Shown here: in pieces, positions 46,060 through 57,764 of the stretch
How the letters are laid out: the number at the start of each line of letters is the position of its first letter
How positions within the stretch are numbered: position 1 is the first letter of the stretch
Source of the DNA: Paraphaeosphaeria minitans
Lineage: Eukaryota > Ascomycota > Dothideomycetes > Pleosporales > Didymosphaeriaceae
Assembly (NCBI GenBank): GCA_015832175.1
Contig: WJXW01000007.1
Span: forward strand, 2,356,001 to 2,420,000
Direction of reading: 5' to 3'
DNA length: 64,000 nt
Program-made: the position numbers and the translations under genes
Notes under the pieces: model-generated
Told to the model about the DNA's origin: nothing
What the model saw: the letters and a program-made list of their open reading frames with translations, nothing else
The model's database searches: none

Positions 46060-46657
46060 CCTAGTGGGCAAAAATTTACATACTAAGCAACAAGGCTGGC
46101 TATGTATACGCGCACAGCAGCAATGCGCTAGAAGAGGCTGCTGGTCATGTTGCCATGTGGCAACATGTCCGCTCCTATTCACATTGGTTCTTCGCGACGA
46201 GACATGGTTCGCCGAGGATGCAAATGGGGCGGTTCTGCCTTCAGGCGGAGCGGATTTCAAATCAGTGTGCATACAATAAGAATCGATCGCGCGAATTTCC
46301 GCGAGGGCGCATAGACGTCGAGAACATATGGTAGCAACGCGGCCATTAAGTACTGTTCAGCTGCCCGCCAAGGCATTTTGAGGCATACAAGGCTGACCAG
46401 TAACATCACCAGCCAACTTGGGTCGATAGAAGAGGCTCGCGCACCTTCCCCGGAATGATGCTGCTTGATAGGCTGCGACAGCTTGCCCCCCTGGTTAGGC
46501 GTATGTTGAACACATGATGAAGTGTCGACAGCTGGTCGCGAAGAAATAGCCTCATGAGTTCTGTTGCCCAATCACTTTGATCATTTCAGTAGTCTTAAAA
46601 GGTAAATTTTCTCGTATCCATACCCTCTTCCATTTATCCATTTACATTCCATGCATA
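46060..46657. other. Intergenic
   Basis: About 600 bp between the start of the zinc-finger gene and the 3' end of the DHODH gene. Short antisense frames show no domain. Confidence 0.5.
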
Positions 46658-48352
46658 CTACTTATTCTTCTTTGCCTCTTCCCTCATCTCCTCCTTGATC
46701 CTGCTTATCGTACCGACGCCGCCATAGATGATGGCAGTGTAGACTTGTGCGACGCTGGCACCTGCGTCGAGGATTTCTCGTGCTTGGCGTCCATTGGTGA
46801 TACCACCGGTCGCGAAGATGACTTTCCTTGGACCAGCCGTGGCCGGGGCCGGAGCAGGATTGCGCGCCGGGACAGCGGCAGGTTTCGATGTTACGATCGG
46901 CGCAGACGCACTCAAATCGTCCACATTCGTCGGTGGTGGTGAAGCTTCCGAATGCAATTCCACGGATGCAGGGGGGAGTTTCGATGCTGCCGAGTCGATA
47001 GCTTCTGAAGGTGTTTTGAAAGCCTGGAGCTTGGCAACAATGGAAGAATCGGGTTCATCGCCAGTCGAAAGTCCCACTGAAGGTACGTCGGGTTTCGACG
47101 GGGACGGCGGAAGCTGCTTTGGGCCATCATCGAGCACTTTCCTGTACTTCTTTACAAGGCTCAAAGTGCGCTCAAACATCTGAGGTCCCGAGTAGCCTCC
47201 TTGTTCCAGAAGGAGACTGGCCTCGTTCTGGGGCAGAATGTAGGCTTTGGGAAGGGGATCAGGTCGCTTCTTGGTGGTGTTGCCAACGATCACTCCGTCC
47301 ACGCCAGAATCCCAAACAGCCTCGCAGATGCCAGACACTTGCTCTTCGGAATCTTCATCCGGGCTCACCTTGACCATGATGGCGGGCCTTGTCTTCCGGT
47401 CCACCTTCTTCGCAGCTTGCACGACGCTGTTCAGCAGCTGTGTAAGCGGCTCCACGTTCTGCAGAGCTCTCAGGCCGGGCGTGTTGGGACTTGAGACGTT
47501 GACAACGATGATGTCGGCATACTTGGCCAGCTTGTTGACGCAGGCGGTGTAGTCCCTCTTGACGGCCTCGATATCCTGTTCAGAGGTGGTCTTGTTCTTC
47601 GCGATCTGGACAGCCAGCAGCCGGCCTGGAACCAGCGAACCAGGCGGGACGCCAGCTTCGCCGTCCAGGACCATGCGCTCAGCCTCGTCGTCAAGGCCGA
47701 GGCCTGCATGGTATGCAAACTGCCTCACACGGTGTCGTAGTCTCATGGCAACCGTCTCTGCGCCCTCGGAGTTGAAGCCATAGCGATTGATGAGGGCATT
47801 CTGGGATGGAAGTCGGAAGACCCTCGGCTTGGGGTTTCCTTCTTGTGGCAGCGGAGTGACGGCTCCTACTTCGACAAGGCCAGCACCCAGCTCGAAGACG
47901 GGCGTTGCAATGTCGGCACCCTTGTCCATGCCTGCAGACGTGCCAATCGGGTTGACCAATGTGTGGCCGAACACCTCCACAGCAAGGTCTCCAGCGGCAT
48001 CAGGATCGCCTCGTTCTCTAGGGTTCAAGCCAAAGCTGTGCAGCGCCTTCATTATTTTCGTCCCGGCGTGGTGCGCATCTTCTCCGTCGGGGTAGATTTG
48101 CCGCAGCGCGGGCACGACAAGCCATTCGTGGATACTGGAGCGCGTATCGGTTGCATAGAGGTAGCCGAAGGAGAGCGCAAGGGTGAGGGCAGTGCCATAT
48201 ACGAAGTTCTTGGTGCGCGTTGCGGTGGAGCGAGCGTCGGTGGCAGCTGTCGAGGCCTGTCGCGTGGGGTGCACGAACGGGCGCTGCGAGGGGCGCAGAC
48301 GGGGCACCGAGGGCCTGATGCGGAGGGCGCGCATCTGAGCGGCCGAGTGCAT
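46658..48352 (-). CDS. Dihydroorotate dehydrogenase, class 2, mitochondrial
   Basis: Fourth step of pyrimidine synthesis: oxidises dihydroorotate with FMN and passes electrons to ubiquinone at the inner mitochondrial membrane. Single exon; starting at the ATG at 48352 it has 564 aa. The frame is open up to another ATG at 48529, but this start gives a clean basic presequence. An Arg-rich leader is followed by a TM segment near 50-68 (YGTALTLALSFGYLYA). Class 2 motifs: NPIGTSAGMDKGADI (134-148), NRYGFNSEGA (189-198), NVSSPNTPGLR with catalytic Ser (285-295), VGNTTKKRPD (356-365), FATGGITNG (513-521) and VYTAIIYGG (537-545). A disordered Pro/Ser/Ala-rich insert of about 100 residues (410-508) lies before the last strands; class 2 enzymes usually have a short loop there. 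Confidence 0.93.
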   Translation of the reverse strand: MHSAAQMRALRIRPSVPRLRPSQRPFVHPTRQASTAATDARSTATRTKNFVYGTALTLALSFGYLYATDTRSSIHEWLVVPALRQIYPDGEDAHHAGTKIMKALHSFGLNPRERGDPDAAGDLAVEVFGHTLVNPIGTSAGMDKGADIATPVFELGAGLVEVGAVTPLPQEGNPKPRVFRLPSQNALINRYGFNSEGAETVAMRLRHRVRQFAYHAGLGLDDEAERMVLDGEAGVPPGSLVPGRLLAVQIAKNKTTSEQDIEAVKRDYTACVNKLAKYADIIVVNVSSPNTPGLRALQNVEPLTQLLNSVVQAAKKVDRKTRPAIMVKVSPDEDSEEQVSGICEAVWDSGVDGVIVGNTTKKRPDPLPKAYILPQNEASLLLEQGGYSGPQMFERTLSLVKKYRKVLDDGPKQLPPSPSKPDVPSVGLSTGDEPDSSIVAKLQAFKTPSEAIDSAASKLPPASVELHSEASPPPTNVDDLSASAPIVTSKPAAVPARNPAPAPATAGPRKVIFATGGITNGRQAREILDAGASVAQVYTAIIYGGVGTISRIKEEMREEAKKNK

Positions 48353-48689
48353 GTTCCCGAGCGTGTTGTATAGCCCGTGGGAGCGCCTGTTGCGATTCAA
48401 TGGCTGCTTGAAGCTGGGCTGTAGCCGTGTCGCAATCCTCGGACATGTGACGTGGGTGCTTGGCGCGCCTTGCTTCTTCGCTCTATACAAGCCTCCTGCT
48501 CGCGACACCACACCTTTTTCAGCCCCCAAGGCCAGAAGTGGTATGATGTCAACAAGTAGGGCTCAAACATGGCTGGCCGGCCGATCAGCATGACACCATA
48601 GAACACGAAGAATGCGTCCATCGATGGGATAACGTGGCAGCCGCAATTCTGGTACCGCTGCCACTTGCTGGACTTTGCAGACGACCGAA

Positions 48690-49556
48690 CGCAGTACCTA
48701 GGAATAGGCACACATTCGTCGCGTACTCCGAGAACATAACAATGCCCAATCTCGACTTGAACGTCACTTCGATCTCACAATTGAAAATCGTCAACACTGA
48801 TGGCTTTGATTCCTGGAATTCAAAGGATATCACGATCAAGAATTGGGTCGTGAGGTGCGGTGACATGTGTTCTCACCCATCCAGCCCATTCAGCTCCCAT
48901 TCTGACGTTGGGAGGTAGGACTGTATATCTATTCAAGGCAACAACAGCGACCTCTTGTGTCAAAAACGTAACCTGCTACGAGTCAGGCACTGCCTGCATT
49001 GGTCCGCTTGGAAACATACGCGGTGGACTACCCGCCTAGCATGCCAACCCACCTGGGACCTTAGCACGTTGGGCGAGTACGTGGATAACATCGTCTTGGC
49101 CGAGGACTTCACTATCATCCATTCATCTAATGGGATAAAGACGTATCCCGGTCAGTGCCACGTGCGAAATATCACCTTCCGGAACTTCTACTTCCAGGAT
49201 ATCAACCAGCCGATAATATCTCGCCTTGCATCTACTCGTACAGCAACTGTGTTACAAGCAGATTTAAACATCAGTGACATCACGTGCGAGAACATGACCG
49301 TGGCGAGTCGATATAATGTCGCAGCAGGGTTTCACTGTAGTAGAAGGGAGTCCTATTGTATCGGACGCTTGGAAACTGACACTGACAAAGGTCAGGGGCA
49401 CCGTGCACTGGGCTGAAGTTGAAGGATATCAACATCAAGCCGAAGAATGGAGGAACTGCAAAGGCTCTACATGGCAACATGAAGAGCGACAGTGGATTGT
49501 CGTGTACGGGCACGTGTCCGAGTGGATGGAAGAGTGGGAACGTCTTCTGTACCTAG
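48690..49556 (+). pseudogene. GH28 polygalacturonase relic
   Basis: Fragments of one exo-polygalacturonase-like protein appear in order in different frames: NTDGFDSWNSKDITIKNW then CGD (48796-48864); DCISIQGNNSD (48918-48950); VKNVTCYESGTACIGPLGN (about 48959-49015); EYVDNIV, then HSSN and KTYPG (about 49075-49150); HVRNITFRNFYF, INQPI, TVASRYNVAAG; and DINIKPKNGG further on to a stop at 49554. The N-terminal third, with any signal peptide, is missing. CGD and DC are split by about 54 nt that look like an old intron whose donor reads AT where GT is needed. In-frame TAG and further frame changes follow. Plant pectin is the family substrate. Not functional. Confidence 0.85.
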
Positions 49557-50205
49557 TAGTTCTCAATCAGCTTCGAGGCCCCTGGATTTGTGACGGTGAT
49601 GATCGGCCCACCCAGCCTATATACACCATGTGCGCAACTTTAAACGCGTAGTCATGAATGGATAGACCGAAATGATGCCTAACACATGTTTTTCGTCTGT
49701 TACCGTGCTGTCCTGTGTTCCACTTGTTCTGCCCCTGCTTACCGTACATTCACGGCTATCGGCACAGAGCACCTCGCGCTTACCAGAGGGAATAGATCGG
49801 AGCTCTTGCACCATCAACTGTAGTCGCACGCTCCACTGTACCTCCACACCTTTCCAGCCATATAATTGTGTTCCCCGTGTGGTTTGTATTGTAGGGTAAG
49901 ACCAAGGGCGCATCGGTGGCTGTGCAGAAGCGTGAGTACGGTACCTACCTATCCATTGTGGTGCCCACCAAGCAGCTGAAGTGCGCGCGATCACGACCAG
50001 CTCACAAGGTCAGGAGAGGGAGGTTATCCGTACTCTTCCGCGGGCATATCTATGCACTGTTCGTTGCCGCAGAAAAACTTGACATCTTCCGCTCACCTCA
50101 GCAATTCCAGAAAGTTCGGCTGCCGCCACACAAAAGGCACGCGCGACCGTCCCCGCGCCTCGCCCCACCATCGCGTGCTCATCTCGGCTCCGAGCAACGT
50201 CCACG
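49557..50205. other. Intergenic, CHIP promoter
   Basis: About 650 bp. Short frames on both strands show no domain. No relic of the polygalacturonase was seen beyond 49556. Confidence 0.45.
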
Positions 50206-51152
50206 ATGCCGCCGCCAGGCAATGAATACGCGGCGGACCAGCTCAAGAGCCAGGGCAACGCGCACTTCAAGAATGGCGATTACGACCAGGCCGAGACGCT
50301 GTACAGCCAGGCCATCCAGAAGAACAGCAAGAACCCGCTGCTCTTCACCAACCGCGCCAATGCCCGCCTGAAGCTCGAGAAGTGGGAGGGCGTCATCAAC
50401 GACTGCCTGGCGAGCATAGAGCTTATGGTGGAGAACATGAAGGCATACTTCTACTTGGGTATGTGGGGGTGCACTCGCGTGTTGCAATACACCATACACC
50501 CGAGCTGGGCTGACGTGTCTTTGCTGCAGCGCAGGCGCAAATTGCCATCAATCACCCCAACGAGGCACTCAGCAGCGCGCTCCGAGCGTACGACCTTTGC
50601 GTCAACTCCTCCCAACAGACATCCAACGCAGCGACCATATCCGCGCTAGTGACCCGCTGCAAGAAGGCAAAGTGGGACATCCGCGAGCGCGAACGCATAC
50701 GGCGTCGCAAAGGCCTCCTCCCCGAGCTCGAAACCTCGCTCGAAATCGCCCACAAGAAAGATGTCGACGACCTGGAAGCACGGCTAGAGGCCGGCGACAT
50801 CGGCCGCGTCGAAGCCATGGAGGAGAAACAACAGCTCCAGACGGAGTTTGAGCAGAAGCGCGACGACCTGCGCACCGCTTTCGCGTTGTCCGACCCTGAG
50901 CATCTCGAGATCCGCGAAGTCCCAGACTATCTCATCGACGGCATAACATTTGAGGTCATGACGGACCCGGTGGTCACCAAGAACGGGCGGAGCTACGAGC
51001 GCGCGACTATTATCGAGCATCTGAAGAGGAGCGCAACGGATCCCTTGACAAGAGAACCGCTGTCAGTCAATGAGCTGAGGCCGAACATTGCGCTGAAGGA
51101 AGCGTGTACCGAGTTCATGGAGAAGAACAAGGGCTGGGTTTACGATTGGTAG
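50206..51152 (+). CDS. CHIP/STUB1-like TPR and U-box E3 ubiquitin ligase
   Basis: Two exons (50206-50458, 50530-51152) around a 71-nt intron; 291 aa, close to animal CHIP (about 300). Residues 8-108 form three TPR repeats (SQGNAHFKNGDYDQAETLYS, LLFTNRANARLKLEKW, YFYLAQAQIAINHPNEAL), which in CHIP dock Hsp70/Hsp90 C-termini. A long charged coiled coil covers about 130-205. Residues 217-288 are a U-box: PDYLIDGITFEVMTDPVV, SYERATIIEHL, DPLTREPL, recruiting the E2. The protein ends KGWVYDW. It should mark chaperone clients for degradation. The upstream ubiquitin hydrolase gene at 34243 is too distant to imply linkage. Intact. Confidence 0.92.
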
Positions 51153-51657
51153 GTTGCCACCTCGATCGGCACTAGATACGGTATGAGGACATAGATGGAA
51201 CGGGGGCATGAAGCGGCTTGTTGTGGCTGCTGACACTAAGCAGTGAGGACGGTAAGGAGGATACGGCGCCGCGGTGGGCGCATCTCTCCTGTGGCAGGAG
51301 AGACTACGAGGCGAGCTGAGAGTGATTGCATCAGATGAGCGCGCATTGCAAGGAGTTGGAATCAAGAGCACTTTCACTGGAGTTTGGATACCCCTGCGCT
51401 GTATGTGACCGTGAGTCACGCCTGGATCTGCAAAGAAGAATCGACGAACCATGCCGGTTCGCGCGGCATGCTGTTGCATTACGCGTATTCATACATCGTG
51501 GTGGTAACATGCTGTGCTGTCTGTCAGTGTTATCATCCACTGTCCAGCTGCAGAAGCCGCACTCGAACATGAAAGGGTATAATTCCAAACGACATCCGTC
51601 CATCGATCCTAACCCAACACCAATTCCCAAAGACCACATTCAGCCCATCCCAGCCTA
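51153..51657. other. Intergenic between convergent genes
   Basis: About 500 bp between the CHIP stop and the 3' end of the minus-strand gene that follows. No feature recognised. Confidence 0.5.
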
Positions 51658-52209
51658 TCACTTTACCCCTCCGCCCTTATCCTTCTCCGTCCCCTGTCGA
51701 TACATGTTCGGATAACTCCGCAGCCTCCGAATCACATTCTCCACGTCCTCGCCTCCGCCATCCCGCCCTCGACTCGGCGGCTGACTCCTCTTCCTCACGC
51801 CCCTCTCCCTCTCCTTCTTCTTGCCCCTCTCCCGTTCCTCCTCCCCCTCCACAATCGGGCTACGACTCCGACTCTCGGACCAGTTCCGCACGCGCCCGCG
51901 GAACGTGTGGTCCGGCTCAGCATCGCTGCGCCGGCGGTTCTTCTTCGCGGCCACCGGCGGTGTCTCGAAGGCCGACGACGAGGACGACGCGCGCTGGTGC
52001 TTGCGGTAGTGGTGTCTGTGGCGGCTGCCCGAGTCGCGGTCGTGGCCGCGCGAGGGGGAGGAGGCGCGCGGGGGCGTGTGCGAGGAGAGGCGGCGGCGCT
52101 TGAGACGGCCGCGGGGAGCTTCGTCGCCGTGGACGGAGTCGCCGGGGGTGAGGGGGTCCGTAAGGAGGGTGGGGTGGTCCGTGTGGGGTGAGCGTGGTGC
52201 AGGTGGCAT
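51658..52209 (-). CDS. Basic RS-rich hypothetical protein
   Basis: Single open frame, 183 aa, with an ATG start. No domain is recognised. It is very rich in Arg, Ser, Glu and His: a KRRRLSS nuclear-localisation-like run near 38-43, RHRHHYRKH near 63-71, SESRSRSP near 111-118, and a charged stretch of alternating RE/KE (EEERERGKKKERERG) near 123-137. The C-terminal VENVIRRLRSYPNMYRQG is the only part that looks folded and could be a short conserved motif. Such composition is common in nuclear RNA-binding or splicing-related proteins. High GC and skewed codons allow several overlapping frames; this one is chosen for its balanced end and start. Confidence 0.55.
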   Translation of the reverse strand: MPPAPRSPHTDHPTLLTDPLTPGDSVHGDEAPRGRLKRRRLSSHTPPRASSPSRGHDRDSGSRHRHHYRKHQRASSSSSAFETPPVAAKKNRRRSDAEPDHTFRGRVRNWSESRSRSPIVEGEEERERGKKKERERGVRKRSQPPSRGRDGGGEDVENVIRRLRSYPNMYRQGTEKDKGGGVK

Positions 52210-53620
52210 GACTGGAGAGGAGTACGCTCAGTGCTATGGAGGAGGGCCTGGTGAGGGTGGCTCCTGGGATTGGGGTTGTATCTGCAGCGATTTGAGATGC
52301 TACTCGACTCTCGTAGGAAAGAGAGTGTGTCTGGCGCCTGGCGGGGGGGAAGAGAAAGACATCTGACTCTCTGGTACGGTGCGAGGTCCCGTGCGGGAGG
52401 GGGCCGTAGCGTCGTGTTGCTCGTGTGATGACTTGCGCGGTGATCGGACCGCGAGACGTCATTGGGAAGGGTGCGCGGCTAAGCCGGATGAAGTGAAGAG
52501 CGCGATGGCCGTAGCGTGAACGACACGGCCGCCGTTGGGCGACTTGCAGGCGACCTCACACAGCTTGATCGCCATGCTGCGTTTCATGTAGAAAGGTGTA
52601 ATGCGTGGTCCTTCGTATAAACCTGTCGATTTGGTTGAGTTGTGACGTGATGGCCCTAGAGCTGCCATGCTCCTGCTTCCAGGTGTAGGCACCGCATCTC
52701 ACAGCTGCAATAACTCCCTCTGTGCTTTGTCCATCAGCTGACGATATACGTATGCTACTACTGGCCCAATGCTGTCGGAAGATTTTGAATACCATTGGCT
52801 CCTATACGAGTAGAGCTTAGTTGATGGGGTCTCGGAAGGCTTCGTATTGAACAGTCATACCCATCAACTACCTATGATAGCTGCTCACACGGCTCTCATC
52901 TACGGCAGCAATATTCCGTCCTGCTTTTTCGACAACTTGTCGAGCAACGCATGGCTCGCACCTTTATTTGGACCATCTTCGGAGGATGCATCAAGGCCTG
53001 GAGCTTGGTGAGGATGACCTGCACGAATGCGAGTCGGGACTCCCTACTTATTCTCAGAGGTCCTCAGCATGGCATGCGCAAAACTTTAAAGCCGCCCATT
53101 TACCTTTCTGGACAGGTCAGAGACGGAGGGGCTAGGGGTTTTTTTTTTGGCGCAATCTGCTTCTTCCTTCGATGGATGCCCCCTCGGTCATGTCATGGCA
53201 AGCCCCTGGTGCTATGGCGCCTTGTAATCTGCCAGATGTCCAGTTCGCACATCATTACGTACTTGCTATGCATGTAATTCAATTTCAGCATTGAGCCGAC
53301 TCTTGCATTACACACAATCGAGCTGAAAGGACTTTGGAGTAGAGTATCCACGTAGTGCGGCTCGCCAATTGGCTCGGTAAACCGTCCAGCTCCATTCACA
53401 CCGCCATGCCTAATGAGGTAACTCATCGTAGAATCTGATTCGCGTCCAAGGCAGGCGGATTCGAGCGCTACCAAAGTCCAATAAACCTTCCAGGGTCCAA
53501 ACCTGCATTGCAAAGGTCCTTGCATGCCGATTTAGGTTTTTTTTTCGGAGGGGGTTTTTTTTTCTTCTTCGTCGGGCAAGAGTTTCATCGTGATAGAAAA
53601 TCTCGTGTCAGCGATTCACC
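52210..53620. other. Intergenic, no gene recognised
   Basis: 1.4 kb between divergent genes. It has T-runs at 53,140-53,149 and near 53,535-53,565 just before the next gene. Short frames on both strands have no domain. Confidence 0.5.
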
Positions 53621-54784
53621 ATGCCCCGGATTCTATCCTACGACGAGCTGCCTGCGTGGATGAAAAAGGATCCACGCATCCGAACGGGCTACCGGGAGGA
53701 GCTTCGCAACGTCTGGAAATGTGTTCTGTCGCTCTTTTACGTACACAATGAATTCGTCAACATCTGGTCGCACCTACTGCCCGCGCTCGCATATTTGGCG
53801 ATGCTCGCAAAGGATGCTCGCTCTGCGCTCGTAGAAGCGGACAATGACACCGGACCGGAGAAGAAGATGATACGATTCTACGTTGTCACGAGTTTTGCTC
53901 TCATGTCCCTTTCGGTGCGTAGCCGTGCGAGGAATCGCCCTGATTACCTGGCCCAGCATCGTTGACAAGACGTAGAGCATATTCCACATCTTCGGTGCGC
54001 ATTCCGAGCGCGTGGCACGTCACATTTTGAAATTGGATTACCTTGGGATCATAGTCAATGTATCTGCGACCTGGTAAAGTCTCCCGAAACGAGAAAATAT
54101 GGTTCTCTCGTCAGAGCGATGGCAATGCCTCGTATCTGTTCTTTTTTACTCGGAATACAAGAAAGGGGTCTTTCCGTACCTGCTAAGATATGAAAGAAAT
54201 GCCACTAGCCCGGTTATCTTAAGACATGTGCTGACTTTGTTCCTCCGGGTTCGCAGCATCACAAGCTCGTGGTTTGGTTTTCGACATCATGCTCACGTCG
54301 CCAACATTTATATGAGCCTCACCTTGGGACTCTCCATCGCCATAGTATTTCTCTTGCTCAAACCAAGTGCCGACGGCCCGAAAGCCGCAAAGTGGAGGTT
54401 AGACCCTCCTCCACGTCCCCTCTTGTCGACATTAACGTGGCGTACAGGGCCTTCATCATTGCCGGATTGATGGGGACTGGCTACACGCCTCTGATCCACG
54501 CCTACTTGATCGGTGGCATCGAGAGGTTACAGCATTTCCCCTGGCAGGCTGCAGCGAAGATGCTTTGGGCAGACCTTGTCGGAGTGCTCTTCTACATCAC
54601 CAGGTTCCCCGAGAGTCGCTTCCCTGAGACGTTTGATGTCTGGGTACGTGTGTGCGATCATCTCAGATTGCGTTTTCGCTAAAGGGTGCGATAGGGTGCG
54701 AGTCATCAGATTTTCCACATCACGGTTGTTGTGGGGCGGGTCGTGTATCTTCGTGGCTTGAAGGAATTGGTCGATCTTGCGTAA
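53621..54784 (+). CDS. PAQR (adiponectin receptor/Izh-like) membrane protein
   Basis: Five exons: 53621-53914, 53976-54073, 54257-54397, 54448-54643, 54695-54784, with introns of 61, 183, 50 and 51 nt; 272 aa with seven likely TM segments. PAQR proteins are zinc-dependent membrane hydrolases of the ceramidase superfamily; fungal Izh members affect sterol and zinc balance. Zinc-site motifs are all present: NIWSHLLPAL (S50, H51), FHIFGAHSE (H102) with KLD (D119), exactly 17 residues after H102 as in AdipoR1 (H191/D208), and GASHQIFH (H247, H251) in the last exon. The second intron is unusually long but has a GCTGAC branch and CGCAG acceptor. Intact by sequence. Confidence 0.9.
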
Positions 54785-55112
54785 GGGACGCGCTGTCACC
54801 GAAGCCCGATGTATCCTGGGCATAATCGTAGCCCGCAACGACCTGGTTAGTAGCTCATAAATCCTGCCGTATAAGCCGAACGGCGAAGCTGAGCTCTGGG
54901 GCTATGATGGTATACCCGGTGACGAAGAAAAGGCGCTCACTGATCTATCTTTTTCAGATACTCTAGAGCCTCTGCAATTGAAATCACTGCTCGTATCTCC
55001 GAATATCGTCCTAATCGTATCGTGATAATCAAATTCGTATATCATTAAATCAACGGCTCGTATGTCATATGCCGTGTTCCAACCATTCCGGACAGTGCCC
55101 TAGCTCCGCTAC

Positions 55113-56810
55113 CTACTGGGCAATCTGGAGGCCTTTCAGGGTCACACTAGCTCTCACAGTCGCTCCGTTGCCGACATCGAAGGCATTTGCAACACCGCTG
55201 TCCGGCCCGTTGAGCACATCCGCGAAGGGGATTTCGACAGCACCAGTTACAGTCTCCTTGTTCAGCAGCGCAATCCTGAAACTTGCACCGCTGTTCAACA
55301 GATCCCCTGTGACAGGGACGCGGAATGCTTGGTCGAAGGAAGGGTTGAAAATGTCGGTGCCCGGCATGTATGTCTTGATGGCCGTGCGGAACTCCTGAGC
55401 GCCCCACGTCACCTTGACGCTGGGTTTGAGCTCATCGCGCTTCCCATCGAGACCAAGGGCACTGGCGATGAGTATGGTAGCCAAACCACAGAACTGATCT
55501 TCTGCCTGGCGATCCGAGGCAGAGAGCGCCGAGGCATCGCTCACGAGGTTGAAGAACTTGGCATGCACTGTTAGGTGAGCTCCAGTGCGTTCGCCCTTGT
55601 GCTCAAGAGCAATGTCCTTGCTGCCACCGCCCAGCAAAATATCTTTGATGGAAATGGAGCCCTCGCCAATGTCGTCGTCGGCGCCGACGTCGTCATCGTC
55701 GACATCAAGGACAATGTTCTGGTCGAAGTCCGAGACAAGGAAATCGTGCGTCTCGTTCCACTCCGGATCGTGGTCGTTCTTCTTGGTCGAAGTGCGCCAC
55801 ACCTCCTCGGCACCGACAGTCACTTTGCAGTAGCAGTCAGGTACGTCCTTGACAATCTTGGCGAGAAGTCGTTTCGCGCCACTCTTCTTCGGCCCCGAGA
55901 TGCCGACTGCTCGTTCTATGGTTAGGCGTACAACGCCAATATGGGGCTGGTAGGTCTTGAACCAATCACTGGAGTTGTCAAGTTTGACAAGGAAGCGGTT
56001 GGGAAGAACGACCATGCCACCAATGATACCTAAAATGGTTTGACGAACAGTGCCCGAGATGATTCCCAGATCGGCAATGTTTGCAGCGTCGGTGAAATCA
56101 AGATCGAGCTTCGGAGGATTGATGAAAGCAACCTGGACAGCGCCAATCTACTCCATGTTAGTTCATGACTACCCTGCGGGGAAGAATCGCCTACGCAAGG
56201 GATCAAGTTCGTCAAGGGAGCGAGGAGGACAGATAGTCTTCCCTTGAGATGAATGCGCTCGATGCCCTGTTATCATGTAAGTGGCTTGCGACAGTGTATA
56301 GGAACACTGCGAACCCACAATTTTGGGAACCGTACTACCGTCCAGCTCAATGTCGCTCTTGCTATCCCAATTTACATCCATTTCCAGCTGAATTCCTCCA
56401 GCGGAGGTCTTGTGGGTATCCACCTCCGAAAGATGCATCTATACACGCAGGCAGAAAGTCAGTTCAATTTTGAAGCGGGGCACAACACGAGGTATACTAT
56501 GTCTAAGGCACATATCCTTCGTACCGGAGCGGTACTTACTGGTACATCACCCAAATCGATCTTGACGAACTTCAGATTTTTCAGTGGACCTGGAAGAGTC
56601 GAGGCCAGGATGGGCTCGACGATGTCCTTCACCATCTTACAACCGGCAATGTTGATGTTCGGCCATAGCTGAGTGACGAGGTCGTTGAGGAACCCTGAAC
56701 GCGTGTCAGCCTGCATGTGCAGGTAGTCCACTCTTTTTATCAGCTGTACCAGCAGACTCTGTGCCACCAGAGGCGTTCAGCGTGTGAGCGAGAGATCCCA
56801 TGTTGTCCAT
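55113..56810 (-). CDS. SMP and C2 domain protein (tricalbin-like, soluble)
   Basis: Five exons (56810-56750, 56694-56540, 56438-56319, 56266-56195, 56147-55113), 480 aa. Residues about 22-200 are an SMP lipid-transfer domain: FLNDLVTQLWPNI, DIVEPILASTLPGPL, FVKIDLGDVP, LEMDVNWDSKSDIELD, GAVQVAFINPPKLDLDF. A C2 domain follows (about 207-335), with DPEWNE and a run of acidic residues (284-295) that may bind Ca2+; a second, weaker C2-like domain covers about 355-475. Tricalbins and extended synaptotagmins tether ER to plasma membrane and move lipids, but they start with membrane hairpins; none is seen here, so this form is probably soluble or recruited. Exon 1 and its GTACAG donor are less certain than the rest. 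Confidence 0.85.
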
Positions 56811-57764
56811 GGCTGCAGGAAAGCTATAGGGCAGTCGAGGAGGTGATGAAGTGGTTCGTAAGAGGCGCTTTGTTGACGTCGGCTACTGTTGCAAAGGTCA
56901 GTCCGTTGTGTTTGCCAAAACTTCCAAGATCTGCCAGATTGTCTATGAAGGAAGAAGTTGTGAAATTGGGCGAGAAACACACCCCGTTATCAATATGAGT
57001 TGCAGCAATTGTAGATACCTGACCGCTGTGGATGCAGGTGGGGTAACAACATGAACCCAGGACTAGGATCGTGGAACAGCAAGAGATCGATCGCAAGGAT
57101 GTGAATTGGGCCTAGAATCCGCGGTGTGCACAGCAAACGAGAGAGACGCGTTGTTTTCATGCATGACGTCCAACAGCTCCTCCCACGTCACTTGTTTGGG
57201 AGGTCAAACAGGATTAAGCTGGGTCATTGGCCACTAGGGGTAACACCTGCTGCGGGGGCCAGGTCTGGCACTAGTGCGCGCGCGGAGCGGAGGTGGTCGC
57301 TTGACGGCACGACCCTGGCGTCAGGACATTCCTACTGCAAATGGGAGCGACGATGACTGTTTTCCATGGAAATACGTGGACTTACAGGTTGAGCGAAGGT
57401 TTCAATGTTCCAGCTGTAGCAAGCGGAAGTGCATAAGCCTTGCATTTCCGTCGTCGCCTCATTCGACATCTCTGCTGAACGTGTTGCTCTGAACCACAGG
57501 CGAGACACGTCACTCTGGACAGATACGAAGGCTGATCCAGAGTAGTTGCTTGTTCAAGCCAAGGAGAGACGCACCTTGGAGCCTTTCTCTAAGATTCACG
57601 ATATGGTTGGCTATACGAAAACGCTCTCCTTGCAATCCCGCGCCTTGTCCGAATGTTCGGTAGTCTGTGTCAACATAGACCCAGAAGTGTAGTTTCCAGA
57701 CACTTGATGTATTCTGTTCAGAGGAACGTCTCGAAATTGGACCGGAACTATTTCTGCCATTGTG
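56811..57764. other. Intergenic, no gene recognised
   Basis: About 950 bp between the start of the SMP gene and the 3' end of the next minus-strand gene. Short frames only. Confidence 0.5.

Noticed and set aside
46794..48373. Several long plus-strand frames (up to 176 residues) opposite DHODH
   Set aside because: Antisense shadows of a GC-rich real gene with clear family motifs on the minus strand.
51917..52462. 181-residue minus-strand frame overlapping the RS-rich protein
   Set aside because: Pro/Arg/His-rich shadow in another frame of the same GC-rich DNA.
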